64,000 nt of DNA. Origin: Kitasatospora acidiphila. GTDB taxonomy: Bacteria > Actinomycetota > Actinomycetes > Streptomycetales > Streptomycetaceae. The DNA lies in NCBI RefSeq assembly GCF_006636205.1, contig NZ_VIGB01000003.1:2418001-2482000 (forward strand), read 5' to 3'. Positions 16,212-23,636 of the stretch are shown piece by piece (positions within the stretch are counted from its first letter, which is position 1; every line of letters begins with the position of its first letter). The translations under genes and the position numbers were made by a program. Below the pieces are notes generated by a model. It was not told the origin of the DNA. It ran no database searches and saw nothing but the letters and a program-made list of their open reading frames with translations.

Positions 16212-16868
16212 TCAGGAGGCGACGCCTGTCAGGGCGAGGAACTCGGCCCGGGAGCGCGCGTCGTGGCGCAGCACTCCGAGGAGGGTGGAGGTCATGGTGG
16301 TCGATCCGGTGGCCTGGACACCGCGCAGGGTCATGCACGTGTGCTCGGCTTCGATGACCACGCCGACGCCCTTCGGATCGAGTTGGGCCTGGAGCCAGTC
16401 AGCGACCTGTTTGGTGAGGCGTTCTTGCACCTGGGGGCGGCAGGCGAAGTACTCGACGACGCGGGCGAGTTTGGACAGGCCCAGGATGCGGGTTCCGGGG
16501 AGGTAGCCGACGTGGGCGGTGCCGACGAACGGTAGCAGGTGGTGTTCGCAGACCGACCGCACGGGGATGGCGCGGGCGAGGACGAGTTCGTCGTAGCCCT
16601 CGTCGTTGGGGAATGTGGTCAGGTCGAACGGCCTGGGGCTGAACAGTTCTGCGTAGGCGCGGGCCATCCTGCCCGGCGTGCCCCGCATGCTCTCGGTGTC
16701 GATGCGTACGCCCAGCGCTCGCAGGAACTGTCCGGCGGCCTCTTCTGCCGCACCAAGGTCGATGCCGTCGACCTCGTGCATCACCCGCAGCGCGGCGGGC
16801 AGGCGTATCTCCTCCGCCGCGTCGGCCGGGGGTACGAGGGAGGCGGGGAAGTGCTGGTGCTGGGTCAT
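16212..16868 (-). CDS. folE: GTP cyclohydrolase I
   Basis: A 218-residue enzyme converting GTP to dihydroneopterin triphosphate, the first step of tetrahydrofolate and pterin synthesis. The Zn/active-site residues are all visible: SVCEHHLLPFVGTAHVGY (Cys, His, His) and EAEHTCMTLRGVQ (second Cys). It also has SKLARVVEYFACRPQVQERL and MTSTLLGVLR. Length and motifs are those of a functional enzyme. It starts one base after the stop of a 46-codon remnant gene, so its translation is probably coupled to it. Being away from a folate operon and close to an MJ0619-like radical SAM enzyme, it may serve a specialised pterin pathway. Confidence 0.92.
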   Translation of the reverse strand: MTQHQHFPASLVPPADAAEEIRLPAALRVMHEVDGIDLGAAEEAAGQFLRALGVRIDTESMRGTPGRMARAYAELFSPRPFDLTTFPNDEGYDELVLARAIPVRSVCEHHLLPFVGTAHVGYLPGTRILGLSKLARVVEYFACRPQVQERLTKQVADWLQAQLDPKGVGVVIEAEHTCMTLRGVQATGSTTMTSTLLGVLRHDARSRAEFLALTGVAS

Positions 16869-16869
16869 G

Positions 16870-17010
16870 TCACTTGCCGCCGATACCGAGCGGGGCCGCC
16901 CAGGCGCCGATCGGCACCGCGACCAGGATGGGATGGAACGGGTGTCCGCACGGCCCGGGGAGCAGCGCGCTCACCGGTCGCGTCGCCTGGTGCTGCAGCT
17001 CACTCGACAT
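16870..17010 (-). pseudogene. DUF2231-like membrane protein reduced to a 46-residue peptide
   Basis: ATG 17010 follows a good GGAGG and opens a 46-codon frame: ELQHQATRPVSALL, then CGHPFHPILVAVPIGAWAA, which is the first helix of DUF2231 proteins (GHPLHPMLV-PIGAW). It then jumps to PLGIGGK and stops. The remaining helices have been deleted in frame. The stop is separated from the folE ATG by a single base. It could be simple debris, or now act as a leader that couples folE translation. Confidence 0.6.
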
Positions 17011-17035
17011 GGCCGGGCCTCCATGGACAGTATTT

Positions 17036-17053
17036 CACCAACAAGTATTGGTG
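17036..17053. promoter_or_regulatory. palindromic operator between folE unit and ArsR-like regulator
   Basis: CACCAA (17036-17041) and TTGGTG (17048-17053) form a perfect inverted repeat with a 6-base spacer, flanked by A/T-rich TATTT and TTATT. It lies in the only A/T-rich stretch between two divergent transcription units, 26 bases upstream of the remnant-folE unit. The regulator starting at 17138 is the obvious candidate to bind it. Confidence 0.5.
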
Positions 17054-17137
17054 TTATTCGAGAGCGAGGTCAAGTACCACAGGAAACGGCCGGCCGGCCA
17101 GGGTTACACGTACACAGGTCGGCGTTATTGTTGAAGG

Positions 17138-17953
17138 GTGGCTTCCGATGATCTGCTCTCGCCCGAGTCGTCCGGCATCGCCGGCGTCGAGGCGGCCTCG
17201 GTCCTCGCGGACGAGCAGCGGCGCAGGATGTACGGCTTCGTTCGGCGCGCCCGACGGCCCGTCACCCGTGAGGAGGCGGCCGCCGAGGTCGGGATCTCGG
17301 CCAAGCTCGCCGCCTTCCACCTCGACAAGCTGGTCGCGGCCGGGCTGCTGCACGCCCGTTACGAGAGCCCCGGCGGCATCCGAAGGGTCGGCCGCAAGCC
17401 GAAGGTCTACGAGCCGACCGAGGCGGACATCCGCATCAGCATCCCCGAGCGCCGCCCCGACATCCTGGCTGAGATCCTGATCGACTCCGTCCTCACCCAT
17501 GAACCCGGCGAGGAGGCGCGCGCCGCCGCACTGCGCACCGCCCGCCGGCACGGCGAGGAAGTCGGAGCCGCCGAACGCACCCGCACCCGCCCGGGCCGGC
17601 TCGGCCCCCAACGGTCCCTCACCCTCAGCGAGGCCATGCTCGAGGAACACGGCTTCGAACCGGACCGCCAGGCACCCACCGAACTGCGGCTACTCAACTG
17701 CCCCTTCCACCCCCTTGCCGCCCGCTCCCCCGAGCTGGTGTGCGGGATCAACCACGCCTTCCTCTGCGGCTTCCTCGCCGGCCTGGAAACCCACGGCATC
17801 GACGCTGTCCTGGCGCCCCGGCCCGGTCAGTGCTGCGTCGAACTACGCGCCGCCGCCTCCGACAACGACAAGCCCCCGGCGGGCGGCGACGGCGGCTGCG
17901 CGAAACACCTCGAAAGCCCAACTGCGGAGACGGACGAGGGCCCCACCCCGTAG
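17138..17953 (+). CDS. ArsR-like winged-helix regulator with Cys-rich effector domain
   Basis: A 271-residue regulator. The N-terminal wHTH (about 20-95) includes DEQRRRMYGFVRRARRPVTREEAAAEVGIS, AAFHLDKLVAAGLL and GRKPKVYEPT. The C-terminal domain has LRLLNCPFHPLA, LVCGINHAFLCGFLAGLE and PRPGQCCVEL, conserved cysteines of a SufR-like or metal/cofactor-sensing regulator. The GTG start has only GAAGG in front. It is divergent from the folE unit across a palindrome, so autoregulation together with folE/arsC-like control is likely. Whether it senses a metal, an Fe-S cluster or a thiol stress is not decided by sequence. Confidence 0.8.
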   Translation: MASDDLLSPESSGIAGVEAASVLADEQRRRMYGFVRRARRPVTREEAAAEVGISAKLAAFHLDKLVAAGLLHARYESPGGIRRVGRKPKVYEPTEADIRISIPERRPDILAEILIDSVLTHEPGEEARAAALRTARRHGEEVGAAERTRTRPGRLGPQRSLTLSEAMLEEHGFEPDRQAPTELRLLNCPFHPLAARSPELVCGINHAFLCGFLAGLETHGIDAVLAPRPGQCCVELRAAASDNDKPPAGGDGGCAKHLESPTAETDEGPTP

Positions 17954-17988
17954 CCGCGACAGCTCGGCGGCGACGGACGCAGGAGATC

Positions 17989-18081
17989 ATGAGTGAGAAC
18001 CTGGATCGCCTGGTCGCCGAGGGCGTCGCCATCTGGCTGGACACCCTGAGCCGGCAGCGCCTTGTGACCGGCGGCCTCGCT
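17989..18081 (+). pseudogene. transaldolase, 5' fragment
   Basis: ATG 17989, preceded by AGGAGATC, opens MSENLDRLVAEGVAIWLDTL then SRQRLVTGGLA, the exact start pattern of bacterial transaldolases. Homology ends after 31 codons. The sequence after it (about 18096-18170) reads FYGAFAAKMVFVRSRRMADW in another frame, possibly the tail of a DUF6529-like membrane protein. Both are recombination debris. Confidence 0.55.
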
Positions 18082-18249
18082 CTCCGTCTGCTTCTTCTAC
18101 GGGGCGTTCGCGGCCAAGATGGTGTTCGTCCGTTCCCGGCGGATGGCGGACTGGCTACTGCCGCTGGCAAGCGTGTGCCGTTCGGAAACTCATCGCTGCT
18201 GCTCGCAGTGGATCTGGCGAGCCGTCACGCCTCCTGGAACTCTGTCCGA

Positions 18250-18545
18250 GTGATCGTCTCACTGGTGTACAAGGTGGCGCGCAAGGCTGCTCGCGGTTCC
18301 GGCAGTACTGCTGCGTCGGGACGCGGCCAAGGACGCCGAACTACTGGTGCTGCGGCATGAGAACGCGGTACTGCGCAGGCAACTCACCGCGCCAGTGCGG
18401 TACGAGCCGGCGGACCGGCTGTGGTTCGCGGCGCTGTCGTCGCTGATCCCCCGACGCCGGTGGGCGCAGGTGTTTCCGGTGACGCCCGGGACACTGCTCG
18501 CGTGGCACCGCAGGCTGGTCGCCCGGAAGTGGGACTACAGCAAGC
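18250..18545 (+). mobile_element. integrase-type transposase, N-terminal fragment with frameshift
   Basis: GTG 18250 opens VIVSLVYKVARK. One surplus base near 18283 shifts the frame, and the protein resumes as LLAVPAVLLRRDAAKDAELLVLRHENAVLRRQL, then [22 protein letters not shown] and [21 protein letters not shown]. This is the N-terminal part of IS3/IS481-like integrase transposases; the DDE core is missing. It ends abruptly at the 3' end of the pflB sequence, whose last codons it has replaced. Confidence 0.6.
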
Positions 18546-18554
18546 AGCGGGGCA

Positions 18555-19445
18555 GTGGAAGGTGCGGCCGATCACGTCGAGCTGCTGCTCGCGGGTGAGT
18601 CGGACGAAGTTGACCGCGTAGCCGCTGACCCGGATGGTCAACTGCTGGTACTTCTCGGGGTGTTCCATGGCGTCGAGCAGGGTGTCGCGGCCCAGGACGT
18701 TGACGTTCATGTGGAAGCCGTGGCAGGCGGTGTAGCCGTCGAGGACGCCGACCAGGTTGGTGATCCGCTCCTCCTCGGTGCGGCCGAGCGCGTCGGGGGT
18801 GACGGTGTTGGTGAGGGAGATGCCGTCCTCGGCCTGCTCGTAGGGGAGTTTGGCCACGGAGAGGGCGGCGGCGACGTAGCCGTGGCGGTCGCGGCCGTTC
18901 ATCGGGTTGGCGCCCGGGGAGAACGGCTCGCCGGCCTTGCGGCCGTCCGGGGTGGCGCCGGTCTTCTTGCCGTAGACGACGTTGGAGGTGATGGTCAGCA
19001 CGGACTGGGTGTGCTCGGCGCCGCGGTAGGCGGGTTGCTTGCGGACCTTGTCCATGAACTCCTCGACCAGCCGCACCGCGATGGCATCCGCCCGGTCGTC
19101 GTTGTTGCCGTAGGCCGGGTACTCGGCCTCGACGAGGTAGTCGACAGCGAGGCCGGTGTCGTCGCGCACCGGGCGGACGGTCGCGTGCTTGATGGCGGAG
19201 AGCGAGTCGGCCGCCACCGCGAGGCCGGCGATGCCGCAGGCCAGGGTGCGCCGGACGTCGCGGTCGTGCAGGGCCATCTCCAGACGCTCGTAGGCGTACT
19301 TGTCGTGCATGTAGTGGATGACGTCCAGCGCGTGGACGTAGGTGGCGGCCAGCCAGTCGAGCTGCTGGTCGAGTGTGGCGAGCACCTCCTCGTAGTCGAT
19401 GACGTCGCTGGTGATCGGAGCGGTGGCGGGGCCGACCTGGGTGCG
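18555..19445 (-). pseudogene. pflB: pyruvate formate-lyase (pflB), 3' part fused in frame to adhE
   Basis: About 297 codons match the C-terminal portion of formate acetyltransferase: [75 protein letters not shown] and the glycyl-radical site [11 protein letters not shown]. The catalytic Cys pair (CCVSP region) lies upstream of the retained part and is lost. The start of this segment joins adhE in frame near 19445. At the other end the last residues and stop are replaced by transposase sequence near 18555; the frame reads on to 18384. A separate pfl activase is not present. Confidence 0.75.
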
Positions 19446-21555
19446 TGGCTCCAGGTTGTCGAAGATCAGCCGGATGCCCTGCAGGGCGAGGCCGTCGGTG
19501 AAGTCGTTGGCGTAGACCGAGACGTAGGTCTCGATGCAGTGGGTGAGGGCGTCGAAGCCGGTGTCGGCGGTGACGTCCTTGGGCAGGCGGGTGGTGAGCG
19601 CCGGGTCGACGATGGCCACGCTCGGGGTGAGCGCGTAGTCGGCGAGCGGGTACTTCTGGCCGGTGGCGGTGTCGGTGATCACCGCGAACGGGGTGACCTC
19701 GGCTCCGGTGCCGGAGGTGGTCGGGATGCACACCAGCTTCGCCAGTTCACCCAGGTCGGGGAAAGTGAAGGCGCGCTTGCGGATGTCGAAGAACTTCTCC
19801 TTCAGGTCGGCGAAGTCGACCTCCGGGTGCTCGTACATCAGCCACATCACCTTGGCGGCGTCCATCGGCGAGCCGCCGCCGAGCGCGACGATGGTGTCGG
19901 GGCGGAAGTCGCGCATGAGCTCGGCGCCCCGCCGTACGGTGTCGATGCTCGGGTTGGGCTCGACGAAGTCGACGACCCGGACCTCGACCGGGTCGCGTCG
20001 GCGGTCCAGGATTCCCCGGACCCGTTCCAGGTGGCCGATCTCCACCATGGTCCGGTCGGTCACGATGACGATCCGGTGCGCGTTCGGCATGCTCGCCAGG
20101 TACTTGATGCTGTTGCGCTCGAAGTAGATCTTCGGCGGGACCTTGAACCACTGCATGTTGGTGTTGCGCCGCCCGATCCGCTTGATGTTCAGCAGGTTCA
20201 GTGCCGAGACGTTCCCGGCCACGGAGTTGTGCCCGTAGGAGCCGCAGCCCAGCGTCAGCGAGGGGGTGAATGCGTTGTAGATGTCGCCGATGCCGCCCTG
20301 CGAACTGGGCGCGTTCCAGATGATCCGGCACGCCTTGACCGCATGACCGAACTCCTCGACGAACGCCGCGTCCTCCCGCCGCCGAGTGCCCCAGCCCGTT
20401 GAACTCCACCATCGCCGCGGCCAGTTCGACGCCCTCGCGGCGCGAGGCCGCGGTCAGCACGGCCAGCACCGGGCAGAGCTTCTCCCGAGTCAGCGCCTCC
20501 GATGGCCCGACCCGCTCGACGTCCACCAGGATCACCGAGGTGTCGCCCGGCACCTCGAACCCGGCCGCCGCGGCGATCTCGTGGGCGCTGCGGCCCACCG
20601 CGTCGGCGTTCAGCCGCTCGCCCGCGCAGGAGGAGCCCCCGTCGTCGGCGGGGAACAGGTACCGCTCCAGCAGCTCCTTCTCCTCGGCGCTCGCATGATG
20701 CGCCTTCAAGGTGCGGAACTCGGCGAGCGCCGCGTCGCGGATCTCCGCGTCCAGGATGACGGCCTGCTCGGAGGCGCAGATCATGCCGTTGTCGAAGTTC
20801 TTCGACAGCACGATGTCGTTGACGGCCCGCTTCAGGTCGGCGCTCTTCTCGAGGTAGGCGGGGACGTTGCCGGCGCCGACGCCGAGGGCAGGCTTGCCGC
20901 AGGAGTACGCGGCCCGCACCATCGCGTTGCCGCCGGTGGCCAGGAAGGTAGCCACATCCGGGTGGTTCATCAGAACGTGGGTGGCCGCCATCGACGGCTC
21001 CTCGATCCACTGAATGCAGGACGCGGGTGCTCCGGCCGCCACCGCGGCGTCCCGCACGATCCGGGCCGCCTCCGCCGAGCAGCGCTGAGCCGAGGGGTGG
21101 AAGGCGAACACGATCGGATTGCGGGTCTTCAGCGCCAGCAGGCACTTGAAGATCGTGGTGGAGGTGGGGTTGGTGACCGGGATGATGCCGGCGACCACGC
21201 CGACCGGCTCGGCGATCTCCACGATCCCGTCGATCTCGTCACGGCGCACCACTCCGACGGTCTTCGTCCGGGCCATCACGTGAGTGACGTTCTCGCAGGC
21301 GAAGACGTTCTTGACGGCCTTGTCCTCGAACAGGCCGCGCCCGGTCTCCTCGACTGCCAGCGCGGCGAGGCCGGTGTGCTGGGCCAGTGCGGCCAGGGAC
21401 GCCTTCTTGACGATGTGGTCGACCTGCTCCTGGGTGAAGTCGGCGTACTCCCGAAGAGCCGTCAGAGCGTCGGCGACCAGGGCGTCGACAGCGGTGGTGC
21501 CGGCCGGGGCGGGGGCGGCAGGATTCGGTTCCTCGGCCTGCGGGCGGCGGGGCAT
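19445..21555 (-). pseudogene. adhE: bifunctional aldehyde-alcohol dehydrogenase (adhE), frameshifted and 3' truncated
   Basis: In intact form it reduces acetyl-CoA to ethanol. The aldehyde dehydrogenase half (from ATG 21555) is good to [11 protein letters not shown], with the catalytic Cys in NFDNGMICASEQ. A small deletion near 20378 then shifts the frame. The next frame resumes at [24 protein letters not shown] and runs into the iron alcohol dehydrogenase half ([45 protein letters not shown]). This half stops after LIFDNLEP, ~150 residues early, where pflB sequence is fused. A GGTGG precedes the start. A DevR-like box lies about 120 bases upstream, so it was once hypoxia-induced. Confidence 0.8.
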
Positions 21556-21674
21556 GGCGGGACCACCTTTCGGTTCGTCATCCGGGGATCGTGCGCTGGC
21601 GGGCTCGCTCGCGCCTGACCCACAGCCTTCCCGAGCAACGCCGTACAGGGAGGCGGCCGTTGGGGTACGCCTGC

Positions 21675-21688
21675 GGGCCGAAGGTCCC
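21675..21688. promoter_or_regulatory. DevR/OsdR-like box upstream of adhE
   Basis: GGGCCGAAGGTCCC, on the minus strand GGGACCTTCGGCCC, lies about 120 bases before the adhE start. The identical 14-mer occurs at 30170-30183 before the hibernation factor gene, and related boxes precede several other units of the island. Confidence 0.55.
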
Positions 21689-21726
21689 GGCTGGGGTCAC
21701 CACGCCCCGGGGGCCGGACATGCCGG

Positions 21727-21765
21727 TGGCCGTGGCGGGACCGGGTGTCGGTCCTGCCACGGCCA
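21727..21765. terminator. long hairpin after universal stress gene
   Basis: TGGCCGTGGCGGGACC (21727-21742) pairs with GGTCCTGCCACGGCCA (21750-21765) with one mismatch and a 7-base loop. It lies 16 bases beyond the stop of the minus-strand universal stress gene at 21781 and terminates it before the adhE promoter region. Confidence 0.65.
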
Positions 21766-21780
21766 CGATGGCCTTGCGGG

Positions 21781-22641
21781 TCAGTCGTGCGGCACCACCG
21801 CGACCGGGCTGTGCGTGTGGTGCAGCACTGTGTGGGCCACGGCGCCCAGTCCGGGCACGGCCGGCCGGATCTTCGGGGTCCGCCGGCCCACCACCACCAA
21901 CGAAGCGCTGCGGGAGGCCTCCACCAGTGCCCGCCCGGCCGGCCAGCCAGTCACCCCGGCCTCGACGCGCACCTCGGGGAACTTCTCCCGCCAAGGTGCC
22001 AGCGCGTCCTGGAGCCGGACCAGCGCTTCCGCTGCCAAGGCGTCCGTGATCTCCGGCGGGTCCACCGGAGCCGCCGTCACGTACCGCCCGGTGGGCAGGT
22101 TCCGGCTCTCCAACGCCCGCAGCTTCGCCCCCCGTTCGGCGGCCTGCTCGAAGGCGAAGGCGAGTACCTCGGCACAGGGCCGGGTGCTGTCCACCCCCAC
22201 CACCACGTCGGACTGCACACCGCCGTCGCCGTCCGTGCCCGCCCGGACCAGAACCACCGGGCAGGCGGCGTGCGCCGCCGCACGCAGCGCGACCGACCCG
22301 ACCAGCAGTCCGGTGAGCCCGCCGAGCCCGCGGGAGCCGATCACCAGCAGACCCTCCCGGTCCCCGGCAGCGACCAATGCGTAGGCCGGGTGGCCGGGCA
22401 CGTGCTTGCAGGAGATCTGCAGGCCCGGCAGCACCTCAGCGAGGCGGTCCCGCAGTTCGAGCACCGGCCGGGGCAGCGACTGCACCAGGTCCATAGGCTC
22501 CGCCGACAGCGCCGGCTCCACTCCACCGGCGTGGATCATCCGCAGCACCCGGCCGCTCCGGTGGGCCTGGTAGGCCGCCCACTCGGCCGCCGCCGCGCTC
22601 TGCGCCGATCCGTCGACTCCCACCACCACAGCGTGAGACAT
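21781..22641 (-). CDS. universal stress protein, tandem UspA domains
   Basis: A 286-residue cytosolic protein of two UspA domains. Domain 1 (about 1-140) starts AVVVGVDGSAQS and ends with the ATP-binding signature IGSRGLGGLTGLLVGSVALRAA. Domain 2 starts VVVGVDSTRPC and has the weaker VGRRTPKIRPAVPGLGAVAHTVL. Such proteins are typical members of DevR/DosR regulons and help survival without growth. ATG 22641 has AAGGAGG at 8 bases; a longer frame upstream is not used. A terminator follows at 21727. The gene upstream ends at its own terminator, so it probably has its own promoter in 22642-22744. Confidence 0.88.
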   Translation of the reverse strand: MSHAVVVGVDGSAQSAAAAEWAAYQAHRSGRVLRMIHAGGVEPALSAEPMDLVQSLPRPVLELRDRLAEVLPGLQISCKHVPGHPAYALVAAGDREGLLVIGSRGLGGLTGLLVGSVALRAAAHAACPVVLVRAGTDGDGGVQSDVVVGVDSTRPCAEVLAFAFEQAAERGAKLRALESRNLPTGRYVTAAPVDPPEITDALAAEALVRLQDALAPWREKFPEVRVEAGVTGWPAGRALVEASRSASLVVVGRRTPKIRPAVPGLGAVAHTVLHHTHSPVAVVPHD

Positions 22642-22744
22642 GGTCACGACCTCCTTCGTTTCTGCGGTCGCGGCACCGATGCGCGCGACCTCGTGTCTGA
22701 CGGACAGGCTCGCGCCTGGCGAAGGGCCTGCCACAGAGGCCGAG

Positions 22745-22783
22745 CAGCCCCTGACCGGTTCCGAAGGTCCCGGTCAGGGGCTG
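22745..22783. terminator. perfect 14-bp hairpin between two universal stress genes
   Basis: CAGCCCCTGACCGG (22745-22758) pairs exactly with CCGGTCAGGGGCTG (22770-22783) around an 11-base loop. It begins 3 bases beyond the stop at 22787 and is the terminator of the phosphoketolase-universal stress operon. Confidence 0.75.
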
Positions 22784-22786
22784 TAC

Positions 22787-23596
22787 TCATGCCTCGGGGA
22801 CGACCGCAACCGGGCAGTCGGCGTGGTGCAGGACGGCGTGGGCCACCGGGCCGAGCAGGCCGACCCGATCCGCCGGGTGGCGGCCGAGCACCAGCAGCCG
22901 TGCCTTGGCCGACGCCTCCACCAGCGCCGGGCCAGGTGCGGTGCCCTCGGTGTCCGCGATCACCTCGACCTGCGGATGGGCCGCCTTCCAGGGCTCCAGG
23001 ATTCGGGCGAGCAGCACGCTCTCACCGTGGTGGCCCTCGCCCGCTCCCACCGGCCCCGCCCCGGCATGCACGACCCGCAGCGGCAGGCCGTAGCTCTGCG
23101 CGGCCAGGAAGGCGAAGAGCAGCGCCGCCTCGGCCGGGCGGCGGGCGTCCAGCCCGACCACTACCTGCTCGCGCGGATGCGCGCCCGGGCCGTTCGCCGG
23201 GAGCAGCACCGTGGGGCTGCCCGCCCGGGCGGCGATGTGCAGCGCGGTGGAGCCGACGCGAAGCTCCGGGAAGCCGCCGCTGCCGCGTGCCCCGAGCACC
23301 AGCAGCTCGGCATCCTCCCCTGCGGCGACCAGCGCCGAGGTGACGGCATCGTGGACCTCGTCGGTGCGGACCAGCAACTGCGGGTGGCGCACCGCGAGGA
23401 CGTGCCGGACCTCGTGGAGCAGGTCACCGGCGGGCCGGGTCTGCCGGCTCCAGCTGGGGAGCAGGTGCGGCATCAGGGGCAGGGCGTGCAGCACGCGCAG
23501 CGGGCGGCCGCGCAGCAGCGCCTCGCGTGCGGCCCAGTCGGCGGCCGCCAGGCTGGCGTCGGAGCCGTCGACGCCGACAGTTACGGGCAGGTCCAT
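22787..23596 (-). CDS. universal stress protein, tandem UspA domains
   Basis: A 269-residue protein of two UspA domains: PVTVGVDGSDASLAAADWAA and LVLGARGSGGFPELRVGSTALHIAARAGSPTVL in the first; VVVGLDARRPAEAALLFAF and LVLGRHPADRVGLLGPVAHAVLHHADCPVAV in the second. ATG 23596 has GAAGGAGACG upstream. It starts 40 bases after the phosphoketolase stop and is co-transcribed with it. The loop GARGSGGF keeps the nucleotide-binding glycines. Confidence 0.88.
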   Translation of the reverse strand: MDLPVTVGVDGSDASLAAADWAAREALLRGRPLRVLHALPLMPHLLPSWSRQTRPAGDLLHEVRHVLAVRHPQLLVRTDEVHDAVTSALVAAGEDAELLVLGARGSGGFPELRVGSTALHIAARAGSPTVLLPANGPGAHPREQVVVGLDARRPAEAALLFAFLAAQSYGLPLRVVHAGAGPVGAGEGHHGESVLLARILEPWKAAHPQVEVIADTEGTAPGPALVEASAKARLLVLGRHPADRVGLLGPVAHAVLHHADCPVAVVPEA

Positions 23597-23636
23597 GGTG
23601 ATCGTCTCCTTCGGGTGGGGCGCCTTTCGGTCCGGG

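Noticed and set aside
18555..20402. 615-codon open frame on the plus strand opposite adhE-pflB
   Set aside because: Low-complexity Val/Gly/Asp-rich sequence mirroring the codon bias of the minus-strand gene; no start site or family; the minus strand has clear enzyme motifs.
22759..22769. GGTTCCGAAGGTCCC as another DevR-like box
   Set aside because: It forms the loop and stem base of a perfect 14-bp terminator, and its left half is degenerate; the terminator explains it.
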